A stretch of DNA of 64,000 nucleotides. Source: Phyllobacterium myrsinacearum (lineage in GTDB: Bacteria; Pseudomonadota; Alphaproteobacteria; Rhizobiales; Rhizobiaceae). The stretch is from positions 54,188 through 118,187 of the forward strand of contig NZ_JACGXN010000016.1 of the NCBI RefSeq assembly GCF_014138285.1. Direction: 5' to 3'. Below are positions 1 to 8,565 of the stretch, piece after piece; within the stretch, counting starts at the first letter, position 1; every line of letters begins with the position of its first letter. The notes below the pieces were generated by a model that had not been told where the DNA came from, did not search any database, and saw nothing but the letters and a program-made list of their open reading frames with translations. Made by a program: the position numbers and the translations under genes.

Positions 1-1
1 C

Positions 2-112
2 CCCGGACGGCTCATCGGAGAGAAGTATCTCGACCGCGCCGTCGAGGACGAGGAAGGCAAGCTCAACGCCAGAATAATTGGCGCAATTTCAAAGGTGACG
101 ACGAAGCTATGA
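2..112 (+). CDS. Head-tail joining/neck protein, 3' end only
   Basis: Only the last 36 codons are inside the window, open from base 2 to a TGA at 110-112, so the N-terminus and any diagnostic domain are missing. The stop overlaps the ATG of the next gene (ATGA), the same coupling seen through the tail operon. Lying directly before a tail-terminator-like gene and the major tail protein, it should be an HK97 gp10-like neck protein. That assignment rests on gene order; the residual sequence, ending in VTTKL, is too short to prove it. Confidence 0.5.
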   Translation, partial: PGRLIGEKYLDRAVEDEEGKLNARIIGAISKVTTKL

Positions 113-519
113 TTTGGGACATTCTTATTGCGAAGATCGAAGCGGCCGGCCTTGCAGCGGCCGGCAACGACATGTTCATCAATGACTTTCCAGCCGAAGT
201 GGATACCGGTGTCATGTTGAAATCGCCACTTGCTGGAATTGCTATCGATCCCAACCTGCCAGGCTACTATACGCCAAACCTTCAGATTATTGTTCGCCAC
301 AAGGATCCCGTTGAGGGTGAGAAGCTCGCGGCTAAGCTTAACCACATTCTCTATGTTGAAGCACCAGAGAGATATGAGCAGACTGCCGAGCGCGGTGCGG
401 TTCAGATCAACATCTTCCGGGCCCGGAGTTTGCCGATCCGGTATCCACGTCAAGAGGGCGGATCGATCGAATGGTCGCTCAACTACAGCACATCCTTCAC
501 CATTCAGGCTCGCTCATAA
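109..519 (+). CDS. Tail terminator/minor capsid-like protein
   Basis: A 136-residue protein beginning MIWDILIAKIEAAG. It has a mixed alpha/beta pattern and the run DPNLPGYYTPNLQIIVRH followed by a segment rich in E, K and L. This resembles the small proteins that close the end of siphophage tails and join them to the neck (gpU-like or minor capsid protein families). It overlaps the preceding gene by four bases and sits before the tail-tube gene, which is the expected place. Its stop codon is immediately followed by a copy of the dispersed palindrome. Family assignment is by context and general character, not by a catalytic motif. Confidence 0.55.
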   Translation: MIWDILIAKIEAAGLAAAGNDMFINDFPAEVDTGVMLKSPLAGIAIDPNLPGYYTPNLQIIVRHKDPVEGEKLAAKLNHILYVEAPERYEQTAERGAVQINIFRARSLPIRYPRQEGGSIEWSLNYSTSFTIQARS

Positions 520-537
520 TAAATCAATATTGATTTA
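520..537. promoter_or_regulatory. Dispersed operator palindrome, copy 1
   Basis: TAAATCAATATTGATTTA is a perfect 18-bp palindrome. It directly follows the stop of the tail-terminator-like gene and overlaps the -35 of a possible promoter for the tail-tube gene. Confidence 0.8.
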
Positions 538-558
538 CTTTTTGCCGTCAGGTAAACT
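530..558 (+). promoter_or_regulatory. Candidate promoter for tail-tube gene
   Basis: TTGATT (530-535), a 17-base spacer and TAAACT (553-558). The -35 is the right half of the palindrome, so a protein bound there would block polymerase. The start codon follows at 604. Confidence 0.4.
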
Positions 559-603
559 ACTGGTCAAGTATGTCCTTTCCGCCTCTCAAGGAGTAAATCT
601 ATT

Positions 604-1128
604 ATGGCTGGTCCAACATCTAGCACTGAAAACGTCAAGCTTGGCGTCTGCACCGTCCTCTTTAATGCAGAGGATCTTGGTTTTACCAAGGGCGGCGTGG
701 AAGTCGAAGTGACGACGGATACGCACGAAGTCACCGTCGATCAGTTTGGCGATACGCCGATCGATGAACTTGTAACTGGCCGTAAGGTCACTGTTAAGGT
801 TCCGCTCGCCGAAACGACGCTCGACAACCTTGTCCGCATCATGCCTGGCGCAACCCTGATCGTCGATGGCACCGATCCGAAAAAGCGCCAGGTCGTTGTT
901 GATACGGGTGTTTCCATTTCGCTTTTGTCTATTGCCAAGAAGCTCGTTCTGCGTCCGAAAGGCACAACTGGCGAAGAAGATTTCACGATTTTCAAGGCAA
1001 TGACCGCCGGCGCGATTTCGTTCGCCTATCAGTCCGATACTGAACGAGTCTTCAACGTCTCCTTCAAGGGCTACGCTGACGCTACGGGAAAGCTTTTTGC
1101 CCTTGGTGATACTACTGCAGCTGCTTAA
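604..1128 (+). CDS. Major tail tube protein
   Basis: A 174-residue protein starting MAGPTSSTENVKLG, with AAGGAG at 588-593 as ribosome site. It has alternating beta strands (EVEVTTDTHEVTVDQFGDTPIDEL, then VTVKVPLAE) typical of siphophage tail-tube subunits, where the early strands describe a symmetrical binding surface and the target protein stacks as hexamers. Length and place, just before a frameshifting chaperone pair and the tape measure, match the conserved tail module. It would form the tube through which DNA passes. It has its own upstream promoter candidate and palindrome, consistent with a need for many copies. Confidence 0.8.
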   Translation: MAGPTSSTENVKLGVCTVLFNAEDLGFTKGGVEVEVTTDTHEVTVDQFGDTPIDELVTGRKVTVKVPLAETTLDNLVRIMPGATLIVDGTDPKKRQVVVDTGVSISLLSIAKKLVLRPKGTTGEEDFTIFKAMTAGAISFAYQSDTERVFNVSFKGYADATGKLFALGDTTAAA

Positions 1129-1150
1129 TCACTTGATTTCAAGCGCAAAG

Positions 1151-1168
1151 TAAATCAATATTGACTGA
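1151..1168. promoter_or_regulatory. Dispersed operator palindrome, copy 2
   Basis: TAAATCAATATTGACTGA. The right half is also the left arm of the hairpin at 1161-1190, so protein binding and RNA folding share bases. Confidence 0.7.
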
Positions 1169-1199
1169 CATTCTTCCGAGTGTCAGTCAATTTCATTTT
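1161..1199 (+). terminator. Hairpin with T-rich tail after tail-tube gene
   Basis: TTGACTGACA (1161-1170) pairs perfectly with TGTCAGTCAA (1181-1190) across a 10-base loop and is followed by TTTCATTTT. The stem is AT-rich, so it may be a partial terminator that lowers expression of downstream tail genes relative to the tube protein. Confidence 0.45.
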
Positions 1200-1211
1200 C
1201 AGGGAAACACT

Positions 1212-1553
1212 ATGACGAAATACCTCAATCTGGACGAACTCTCCGCAGAGCGCGAATTCTTCATCAAGCTCAGTGGCAAAGACCATCTGGTCCAAGAGCC
1301 GACTGTTCAGGACTTCCTCGACAATCTGAAGGAGCTCGAGGCATTGCCGATCAATGCGTCTCCGACAGAGGAACTCAATCTCACCATTAAGCAGCTTCTG
1401 CGCTCGGTGCCGACACTGACCGACCCACAGTTGCGCAAGCTGACATTTTCTCAGGTCAAGGCAATCCACGATTTCGTTATGACCGCAGGTGGACAGAAGA
1501 TTGAAACTGAAGAGACGAAGGATGGTGAAGTGGACCCCAAGCCGGCGAGCTGA
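1212..1553 (+). CDS. Tail assembly chaperone, G-like frame
   Basis: A 113-residue acidic protein (MTKYLNLDELSAEREFF...) ending DGEVDPKPAS. Start at ATG 1212 is preferred over an in-frame TTG at 1161 because the TTG lies inside the palindrome/hairpin, while AGGGAA precedes the ATG. By length and place between the tube and tape-measure genes it is the lambda gpG equivalent. Such proteins coat the tape measure during tail assembly and are absent from the virion. The -1 frame stays open past its stop and encodes the T-like extension, with a C-rich slip site at 1535-1541. Confidence 0.75.
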   Translation: MTKYLNLDELSAEREFFIKLSGKDHLVQEPTVQDFLDNLKELEALPINASPTEELNLTIKQLLRSVPTLTDPQLRKLTFSQVKAIHDFVMTAGGQKIETEETKDGEVDPKPAS

Positions 1554-1891
1554 AGTCTATAGATTTCGGATTTCTGTTCGCCAGATTAATAAAGTTCTTC
1601 CGCTTTGATCATGATCATCTGCTCCGGTATCCGCTCAAACGGTTCTGGTTCTATCACCGGCAGGTGGATCGGCTCGCCGCAGAAGACGACTTGAGAATGA
1701 TCAACCTGCTCGGCTCTGTTACCTCCGCCGAGTCTTACGGAAAAGCGGTAGATCAACTTCACAAGTCGATGGGTGAAATCTGGGTGATGGCCCCTAAAGC
1801 CCAAGTATTTGATGCTGATGCGCCAGATGCGGAGTTCGACAGAACAGCATTCAAGGCGCTGAAGGCGAAAGTCCACAAAGCAAAAAGGTAA
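1529..1891 (+). CDS. Tail assembly chaperone, T-like -1 frame extension
   Basis: The -1 frame relative to the G-like gene is open from 1529 to the TAA at 1889-1891. It reads through a stretch with GFLFARLIKFFRF, then RFWFYHRQVDRLAAEDD, the aromatic-rich pattern found after the shift in many GT chaperones. No good start codon with a ribosome site opens it (an in-frame GTG near 1664 falls inside the conserved part). It is therefore best read as the C-terminal part of a G-T fusion made by programmed -1 frameshifting. The T part normally contacts the tail-tube protein while G holds the tape measure. Confidence 0.65.
   Translation, partial: SGPQAGELKSIDFGFLFARLIKFFRFDHDHLLRYPLKRFWFYHRQVDRLAAEDDLRMINLLGSVTSAESYGKAVDQLHKSMGEIWVMAPKAQVFDADAPDAEFDRTAFKALKAKVHKAKR
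1535..1541 (+). other. Candidate -1 programmed frameshift site
   Basis: C CCC AAG in the G-like frame is the only homopolymer-like slip site in the window where both frames are open (1529-1550). The peptidyl Pro-tRNA could re-pair on the CCCC run, whereas the A-site codon would be mismatched at its first base after the slip. It is therefore less ideal than lambda's GGGAAAG. Confidence 0.45.
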
Positions 1892-1906
1892 ATCAATAAT
1901 GATTTA
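1889..1906. promoter_or_regulatory. Dispersed operator palindrome, copy 3
   Basis: TAAATCAATAATGATTTA, flanked by G and C so that 20 bases are symmetrical. It begins at the stop codon of the T-like frame and lies just before the tape-measure ribosome site. Confidence 0.8.
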
Positions 1907-1922
1907 CTAGTTGAAGGAAGTC

Positions 1923-4900
1923 ATGACTGCGATCCGTGTTGAACTAGAACTTGCCGACGGTAATTTTACGACTCGCATGCTTCATGCCGGTCAATCGGTT
2001 GCTCAGTTTAATCGCGAGATCGCAGCATCTTCGCCACGTCTTCAGGCCGTCGCTAATGCAGGCGGTCAGGTGATTCGTTCCTATTCGCTTGCCGATATGA
2101 AGGCCAAGGGCTTTCTATCGACCATGCGTGACCTGTCGATTGTGCTCGGCGTCGTCGGTCTCGGTATGTCCAAGCTCGCCAATATTCAGTCGTCGTGGGT
2201 GGGCGACATCGTTCGCGTCAACATGGAGTTTCAGAAGCTCGCCTTCCAGATGAAGTCCATGAGCACAGCGCTCGATCCGATCCGGGAGGCAGCAGACAAC
2301 GTAAAGTATCTACGCGAGATGGCGATGAATGCGCCGTTCTCCATTCAGACCCTCAACAATGCCTTCGTCAAGTTGAAGGCAACCGGAATGAAGGATGTCA
2401 ACGAGACGCTTCAGGCTCTCGTAGACGGCGTAGCGGCATTCGGCGGCACTGACGAAGCACTTCAGCGCATTACGCTTGGTATCAGCCAGATGGCTGGTAA
2501 GGGCGTCATCCAGATGGAAGAGTTGCGTCAGCAGCTTGGTGAGTCCATGCCAACGGCCGTTCAGCAGATGGCGCAGGCCATGGGCATTTCCATGTCCGAG
2601 CTGATTAAGGAGATCGGCACAGGCACCGTCGCCGCCAAGCCGGCGATTGCTGCACTTGTTGCTGAAATTGAACGTGGTTACGGCGGCCGCGCTCTATCAA
2701 TGATGCAGACTTTCGAAGGTCAGTTGAAGAAGACCTATACGGCTCTTCAGACGCTTTCACTCGAGGCCGGTGGCCTGCAGAACGGATCATACACCGAAGG
2801 CGGTTTCATGAGCGAGCTGCGCAAGCAGCTACAGGATGTAAACCGGATCCTTTCTTCCGAAATCGGCACCAATCTTGCTCGTAGTCTCGGCTCCGGCCTG
2901 ACTACCGCAGTTCAGTATATCCGCAAAGCCATTGATGCGCTCATCGCCTTCCGCGAGGAGGGTTTCCGCACGGCCATGATTGTTGGCAAGATCTTTGTTG
3001 CGTCGAAGATGATCAGTGGCGTCTCCGCTATGATCGGCGGGATTGGTAGGCTGCGTCAGGCACTTGCATTGACCGGCACCGATTTCACGCGCTCCAAGCG
3101 CTCGCTCGACGTTCTGATGAATTCGTTCTCAAGCAGCGTCACCGGCATGACACGCGCTCGTCTGAGCTTTGCAACTGCTGGCAGCTTCCTGCGCGGCATT
3201 GCTGGTGCAGCTGCCGCCCTTCCTCCTGTTCTTTCCCTTATCGGCATCGGCGTTGTAGCTGTCGCTGAGTATTTCGACCTGTTCTCGAACAAGGGCAAGG
3301 ATGCGATGAACACGCTGAAGGAATTCGGCGCTGCGTCCAAAGACACGCTCGACATCGCATCGGACTACATCAAGAAGCAGGAAGAAGATTTCGCCAAGCT
3401 AACGCAGATGCGTGAAGCTTCGGCTCGCAACAGCGCCAATATGGCGCTTCCGGGTCTGGTCGCACGTTATCGCGGGATCTCTACCGAACAGGCTCGCAAA
3501 GAGCTTGAAGACGAGGCGCGCCAGGAATTCGACGTAGAGAACGACTACGCTGCAAAGTCGCTTGAGATCCAGGAGAACAAGCGTCTTCTTGCCAAACGCT
3601 CGAAGGAGCTGGAAAGCCGCGAACGCGCCGAAGCCCTCGATGAATACCGCAATCAGGTCAATGAGGAGCTGCAGCTTGAGCAGGCGGCCTATCTTCGCCG
3701 GCGTCAGCAAATCCAGGACGAGTTCGACGCTGAAGAAAAAGCGCTTGGACCTGGCAAGTCAGCAAGTGCCATTCGCGAGCGTCGCGGCAAGGCTCTGATC
3801 GAGCAGGCGGTCGAACTCTACAATACGCGCGAGCGCCTTATGAAGGAGATGCTGGCGAAGGAAGAAAAGGCGCTTGACGACTCTTCGAATGTAACGGCTC
3901 GCAAGGGCATTGAGGAGCGTATCACCTATATTCTCGATCAGATCAACCAGGTTAAGGAAGCGCGCCAGTCCGCGTCCGAACAGGAGATCGGTGCGCTTAA
4001 GTTCGAGGCTCCCCTCAATGACGAAAAGCTGTTTTCGAAAGGCGAGATTGCGCTCGAGCGTGTTCAGGCTGAGGTTAAGGGTCTGGTTGGTGAACTCTCC
4101 GGTGCGAATGCCGAAGTCGAGGAGCTGAAGGCCAAACTTGCAGCTAACCAGCCTTATGGCGACATGGGCCGCGCAGAAGTTCAGAAACTCGTAGACAAGC
4201 TGGTCGAAGCGACCGCCGCCAAGGAGCTGTTGGACAAGCTGCTGAAGGGCAAGCGCGATCTAGCCGACGATATTGATAAGGCACGTCTCGATGCCCTCGA
4301 AGAGCAGGCAAAGCTCGAAGAGGAGCTTTCCGGCAAGACGCTCTCAACAGCCGAGAAGATCGAGCTCAAGATCAAGAACGGCGCTTACAAGGGCTTCGGT
4401 CCCGCGAAGCTGACGCTCGACCAGTATAAGCTCATCGTTTCTGCACTCGACTTGCAGGGCAACGCTTTGACGCAGGTTGGCGATGTTGCACGCAACAATG
4501 CCTTCGGCTCTGCAACCCAGACTGCCATCCAGACAACGAACGACAAGCTTCGTGAAATGTCCGGCATCGTAACAGGGATCGGCAATGGTCTTACCGGCCT
4601 GTCATTCAATGGTCTCAACCAGTTTGCCGGGGGCGGACTTGCTCTGCCAGGCGGTAACTCCAAGAGCGCGCAGGAAGCGGCCGCGAAGGGCTTCCTGGAC
4701 CTGATTGGTTATGCTGAGGGCACCGATAAGGGTCGCGGCTACAACGAGACACTCGGTTTCGGCAAGTTTACGGGCGGCGATCAGAACCTGGTGGGGATGA
4801 CGCTTGATCAGATTGACCAATTGCAATCTGCAATGCTCAAGCATCCCGACAACAATTTCAATTCTTCGGCGCTTGGCCGCTATCAGATTGTCCAGCAAAC

Positions 4901-6647
4901 CTTGCGCGGACTGCGCGATGAAATGGGTTTGGGCGGTAACCAGCTCTTCTCGGCCGATCTTCAGGACTCGCTTGCGACCCGTCTGGCCTCACGTCGCGGC
5001 AATAGTGTCGCTGGTCTGCGCAATGAGTGGGAAGGTCTGCGCCGTATTGATCCGGGCCTTATTTCCAACGCCTATACAGGCGGCATCAATGCGAAAATGT
5101 CCGGGCCACGCGTTGGCAAAGCTCCGACGGTTAGTCCCGCTGCCGCACCTGCAATCCCAACCTACGCTCCCGACAAGAATGCGGTTGCCCTGCAACAGCA
5201 GATGAATGACCTGGAGGTCACTTACAAGCAGCAGATCTCCGACATCGTTAAGATCGAGCAGGAGAACGAAGGCAACAAGAAGCGCAACGATGCGGTCAAG
5301 CTTACCAAGTCTCTCAATGATGAGATTGAGGAACAGAAGAACGCAATCGATCAGGCCGACGTTGCCAACAAGCGCTACCTTGCAACCCGCCGCGCGCTCG
5401 AAAAGCGTGGCGTGGATCTCAATTCCGCTGAAGCAAAGGCCGCGCTTGCCGCAGCACGCGAGCTCGACCAGCTCACAGAGCGCTCCAAGAAGGTTTCCCA
5501 GGCGAACAACGCTGAAGAGAAGTTTAAGGAACGCCAGCTCGAGCTTAACAAGCAGCTTGAAGAAGCGCAGGCACGCATTGGTGATCCGAACAGTTTGAAG
5601 TCGTCCTCCGGCTATCGAGCTCTACGACAAGAGCTCGAGGCGTATGTTCGCGACGTTGAAGCCGCCTACGGCAAGGAAAGCACCGCTTACTCCAACGCAC
5701 AGGCCTACAAGACCCAGATGCTTCGTCAGTTTTCAACTGTCGAGGGTATGGAAAAGGCTGCGACCTGGCGTAAGGATACGATCGAGCTGAACCGCTCGCT
5801 CGGCACTGAAATGCAGCAGCGCCGCGCAGCCCTCGATCAGCAAATTGCCGAGATCGATGCCGCGGTAGCCCAGTTCCAGGGCTCGGAAGAACAGAAGGTT
5901 GAATTCGTCCGAATCGCCGAGGCCAAGAAGGCTGCTATCCGCGCGCAATACAACCAAGAAATGAATCCGATGCAGAAGCAGATGGCCGAATGGGGCGATA
6001 TGCAGGGCAATCTGATCAAGCAATCTACGCAGTGGATGGACAATATCGCAGGCGGCATCACCGATCTCATCATGGGAACGGGAGATCTGAAGTCCGTCAT
6101 CAGCAGCATCCTGAAAGACATGGTGAACATGGGCGTCAAATACATGATGTCGGGCATGTTCGGTAACAAAGGCCAGTCAGCAGGCGGCGGCGGGAAGAAA
6201 GCCGGCATGGCTGCGGGCGGCGGGGCGAAGAAAGGTGCGCCATTGATGGGTGTGGGTCTCTATCATGCCGGCGGAATGATCGGCCACACTAAGATGCACA
6301 CTGCCGTAAATCCTCGTGCTTTCGTTGGCGCACAGAAGTTCCACGCCGGCGGGATCATTGGCGGCCCGAAGCTTCAGCGCGATGAAGTGCCTATTGTTAC
6401 GCGCAAGGGCGAGGGGGTCTTCACCAAGGAGCAGATGGCAGCGATGGGCGCCGTCGGTGGAGCTCAGATGTATGCACCGCAGTTCAACATGCCGGTTACA
6501 GTCAATGCCAGTGGTGGATCCGCCGATCAGAACCGCGATTTGGCTCAGCAAACTAGTCGCGAACTAAAATCGATGGTGAAGTCGGTCATGGCCGAAGAGT
6601 TTCAAAACCAACGCCGCCCAGGCGGAATGATGAGTAAGACGAAATGA
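1923..6647 (+). CDS. Tape measure protein with embedded muramidase-like domain
   Basis: About 1574 residues, the longest gene here; its length sets tail length. ATG 1923 is chosen over TTG 1911 because GAAGGA precedes it. The N-terminal third holds a tape-measure core (APFSIQTLNNAFVKL, then GVIQMEELRQQLGESMPTA). Hydrophobic segments follow near residues 55-80 and 425-455, then long coiled coils. Around residues 922-1042 is a lysozyme-like insert (GYAEGTDKGRGYNET, then SSALGRYQIVQQTL) resembling GH104-type phage muramidases; its glutamate in YAEGTD is the likely catalytic acid. The C-terminus resembles the lambda gpH end (ITDLIMGTGDLKSVISSILKD). The insert would open peptidoglycan during DNA entry. 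Confidence 0.9.
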   Translation: MTAIRVELELADGNFTTRMLHAGQSVAQFNREIAASSPRLQAVANAGGQVIRSYSLADMKAKGFLSTMRDLSIVLGVVGLGMSKLANIQSSWVGDIVRVNMEFQKLAFQMKSMSTALDPIREAADNVKYLREMAMNAPFSIQTLNNAFVKLKATGMKDVNETLQALVDGVAAFGGTDEALQRITLGISQMAGKGVIQMEELRQQLGESMPTAVQQMAQAMGISMSELIKEIGTGTVAAKPAIAALVAEIERGYGGRALSMMQTFEGQLKKTYTALQTLSLEAGGLQNGSYTEGGFMSELRKQLQDVNRILSSEIGTNLARSLGSGLTTAVQYIRKAIDALIAFREEGFRTAMIVGKIFVASKMISGVSAMIGGIGRLRQALALTGTDFTRSKRSLDVLMNSFSSSVTGMTRARLSFATAGSFLRGIAGAAAALPPVLSLIGIGVVAVAEYFDLFSNKGKDAMNTLKEFGAASKDTLDIASDYIKKQEEDFAKLTQMREASARNSANMALPGLVARYRGISTEQARKELEDEARQEFDVENDYAAKSLEIQENKRLLAKRSKELESRERAEALDEYRNQVNEELQLEQAAYLRRRQQIQDEFDAEEKALGPGKSASAIRERRGKALIEQAVELYNTRERLMKEMLAKEEKALDDSSNVTARKGIEERITYILDQINQVKEARQSASEQEIGALKFEAPLNDEKLFSKGEIALERVQAEVKGLVGELSGANAEVEELKAKLAANQPYGDMGRAEVQKLVDKLVEATAAKELLDKLLKGKRDLADDIDKARLDALEEQAKLEEELSGKTLSTAEKIELKIKNGAYKGFGPAKLTLDQYKLIVSALDLQGNALTQVGDVARNNAFGSATQTAIQTTNDKLREMSGIVTGIGNGLTGLSFNGLNQFAGGGLALPGGNSKSAQEAAAKGFLDLIGYAEGTDKGRGYNETLGFGKFTGGDQNLVGMTLDQIDQLQSAMLKHPDNNFNSSALGRYQIVQQTLRGLRDEMGLGGNQLFSADLQDSLATRLASRRGNSVAGLRNEWEGLRRIDPGLISNAYTGGINAKMSGPRVGKAPTVSPAAAPAIPTYAPDKNAVALQQQMNDLEVTYKQQISDIVKIEQENEGNKKRNDAVKLTKSLNDEIEEQKNAIDQADVANKRYLATRRALEKRGVDLNSAEAKAALAAARELDQLTERSKKVSQANNAEEKFKERQLELNKQLEEAQARIGDPNSLKSSSGYRALRQELEAYVRDVEAAYGKESTAYSNAQAYKTQMLRQFSTVEGMEKAATWRKDTIELNRSLGTEMQQRRAALDQQIAEIDAAVAQFQGSEEQKVEFVRIAEAKKAAIRAQYNQEMNPMQKQMAEWGDMQGNLIKQSTQWMDNIAGGITDLIMGTGDLKSVISSILKDMVNMGVKYMMSGMFGNKGQSAGGGGKKAGMAAGGGAKKGAPLMGVGLYHAGGMIGHTKMHTAVNPRAFVGAQKFHAGGIIGGPKLQRDEVPIVTRKGEGVFTKEQMAAMGAVGGAQMYAPQFNMPVTVNASGGSADQNRDLAQQTSRELKSMVKSVMAEEFQNQRRPGGMMSKTK

Positions 6648-6997
6648 CCCTTCCAATCTTTGAACCAAGTGTGCCGCCTTCTAGCGGCACACGTCACAAG
6701 CCCGAGATCAAGCTTCTCGAAGCCGAGTTCGGCGACGGCTATACGCAATCGGCGCGGCGCGGAATCAATCACCTGCGCCGCACTCTTGCTCTATCTTGGG
6801 ATAAACTTCTTCCATGGCAGGAAGCTGAGATCATGGGCTTTCTCACAGAGCGAGGCGGCGATCGCCTGTTTTACTTCACACCAACCGGTGAGCGAAAAGC
6901 TTTGAAGTGGACATGCCAGGAATTCGATAGTGCGCATAACAACGACGGCTTTCAGGTGTCAGCGACATTCAAGCAGAGCTTTAATCTGGAGAACTAA
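6644..6997 (+). CDS. Minor tail protein, gpM-like
   Basis: A 117-residue protein whose ATG overlaps the tape-measure stop. The pattern EAEFGDGYTQSARRGIN and RGGDRLFYFTP, with a C-terminal QVSATFKQSF, fits the phage minor tail protein M family (PF05939-type). It is the first gene after the tape measure in lambda-like tip modules. It takes part in the tail-tip complex that starts tail polymerisation. Start choice is fixed by the four-base overlap. A possible weak phage promoter follows it at about 7019-7040. Confidence 0.8.
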   Translation: MTLPIFEPSVPPSSGTRHKPEIKLLEAEFGDGYTQSARRGINHLRRTLALSWDKLLPWQEAEIMGFLTERGGDRLFYFTPTGERKALKWTCQEFDSAHNNDGFQVSATFKQSFNLEN

Positions 6998-7039
6998 TTC
7001 GCTTTTTCGTCTTTTCGTTCCATACGGAGTCTGTTAAAG

Positions 7040-7057
7040 TAAATCATCATTGATTTA
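7040..7057. promoter_or_regulatory. Dispersed operator palindrome, copy 4
   Basis: TAAATCATCATTGATTTA, preceded by TCCA-N10-GTTAAAG (7019-7039), a weak match to the phage promoter motif. It ends 13 bases before the gpL-like start codon. Confidence 0.8.
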
Positions 7058-7069
7058 CTTTAGGGCAAT

Positions 7070-7783
7070 ATGACCTCGTTAGCGACCACAGTTCAAACGT
7101 CTGCGCCTGGCGAATATGTCGAGCTCTTTCGGCTCGACACATCTTCGATCGGCGGACAGGTGCTTTATTTCTGCCAATCGGCCTTTGAAACCAAAGGGCC
7201 GACATTCGGCGGCGTTTACTACACCCCTGTCGATGTTGAGTTCGAAGGCATGGAAACGAATGTCGGCGGATCTTTGCCGCGTCCGAAAGTGCGCGTCGCC
7301 AATATGAATGGCGTCTTTCAATCCATCATCAATCAGTATGGCGATCTTCTTGGCTGTCAGATCCAACGCGTTCGCACTTTCGCCCAGTATCTTGACGACG
7401 GAGCCGAAGCCGATCCGACACAATATCGCGGACCCGATACATTCAAGATCGAGCGTAAGCTCTCCGAAAATCCCGTCTATGTAGAGTGGGAATTGTCGGC
7501 CAATATCGACCAAGAGGGCAAGCAGCTTCCGGGCCGTCAGTGTATTCGCGACACATGCCTTTGGCGCTACCGCCAATTTAATCCGGCGACCGGTAATTTC
7601 GACTACTCGAAAGCTCAGTGTCTTTACACCGGCAGTAACTATTTCGACCGCAATGGCAACCCCGTCGCCACGCGCGACAAGGACCAGTGCGGTCGCAAGC
7701 TTTCTGATTGCGAACTGCGATTTGGCAAGGGCAATCCGCTCTATACGAGCGCCTTCCCAGGCGTCGGGCGGGTGCGCGCATGA
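7070..7783 (+). CDS. Minor tail protein, gpL-like
   Basis: A 237-residue protein with an N-terminal beta-rich half (GGQVLYFCQSAFETKG, then TPVDVEFEGMETNVGG) and a cysteine-rich C-terminal half (RQCIRDTCLWRYR, KAQCLYTG, DQCGRKLSDCELRFG). Lambda gpL carries an iron-sulfur cluster held by C-terminal cysteines, and the cysteine set here suggests the same. A short AGGG precedes ATG 7070. The stop overlaps the K-like gene start. It is expected in the tail-tip initiator complex below the tape measure. Confidence 0.85.
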   Translation: MTSLATTVQTSAPGEYVELFRLDTSSIGGQVLYFCQSAFETKGPTFGGVYYTPVDVEFEGMETNVGGSLPRPKVRVANMNGVFQSIINQYGDLLGCQIQRVRTFAQYLDDGAEADPTQYRGPDTFKIERKLSENPVYVEWELSANIDQEGKQLPGRQCIRDTCLWRYRQFNPATGNFDYSKAQCLYTGSNYFDRNGNPVATRDKDQCGRKLSDCELRFGKGNPLYTSAFPGVGRVRA

Positions 7784-8565
7784 ACGCCTTCTTTGAAGCC
7801 TTTGAAGCCGCGAAAGCACATTCTCGAGCCGAATACCCCAAAGAGAGCTGTGGCGTTATCGCTGATGGCGTCTATGTGCCGTTCGAAAACGTCGCACTCC
7901 CTGAATTCGAGCACGTCGCGGAAGGTAAATGCGGATGCCAGCTATGTTCCTTCGTCATCGATGGTGAGGACTATGCAGCGCGCACAGCGGGCAAGACGGT
8001 CAACTACATCGTCCATTCACATCCCGATGGTCCGCGTTATCCGTCCAAGGGTGACATGGAACAGCAAATTGCCACACAAGTTCCTTGGGCAATTATCACA
8101 ACTGACGGCGAACGCGTATCGGATCCCACGATCTGGGGTGAAGGTCAAATCGCACCGATGATCGGTCGCGAATTCATGCACGGCGTTCACGATTGCTATT
8201 CAATTATTCGAGACACATTCCGGCTCGGCAAGGACAAACTCGCAGAACAGGACATCGAATGGCCGTTTGATCCAATCGAGCTGCCGGAAGTTCCGCGCGA
8301 CGACGCCTGGTGGGAGCTTGAAGGCGAAGATCTCTACACGCAGCTATTTTCCAAGTTCGGTTTCGAGGTCATCAACATGGCGGATGCACGTCCAGGTGAT
8401 GTGTTTCTGTGCGCTGTCGGCGATAGCGGCAAGCTCAATCACGGCGGTGTGCTCCTCGGTAACGACTGTCTTCTCCATCACCTGCCCAAGCGCCAGTCAC
8501 GCAGAGATCCGTCCGGTCTCTGGGGTCGCTCGGCCGATCTGTGGATCCGTTACAAACATGCGTAA
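7780..8565 (+). CDS. Tail tip assembly peptidase, gpK-like (JAB + NlpC/P60)
   Basis: A 261-residue two-domain protein. Residues about 5-110 are a JAB/MPN-like metalloprotease with the ligand motif HSHPDGPRYPSKGD (near 79-92). Residues about 130-255 are an NlpC/P60 cysteine peptidase with HDCYS (Cys near 138) and the histidine in LNHGG (near 220). This is the lambda gpK architecture, needed for tail-tip assembly and possibly local cell-wall cleavage. ATG 7780 overlaps the L-like stop (ATGA), and the stop overlaps the I-like start. Confidence 0.9.
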   Translation: MNAFFEAFEAAKAHSRAEYPKESCGVIADGVYVPFENVALPEFEHVAEGKCGCQLCSFVIDGEDYAARTAGKTVNYIVHSHPDGPRYPSKGDMEQQIATQVPWAIITTDGERVSDPTIWGEGQIAPMIGREFMHGVHDCYSIIRDTFRLGKDKLAEQDIEWPFDPIELPEVPRDDAWWELEGEDLYTQLFSKFGFEVINMADARPGDVFLCAVGDSGKLNHGGVLLGNDCLLHHLPKRQSRRDPSGLWGRSADLWIRYKHA

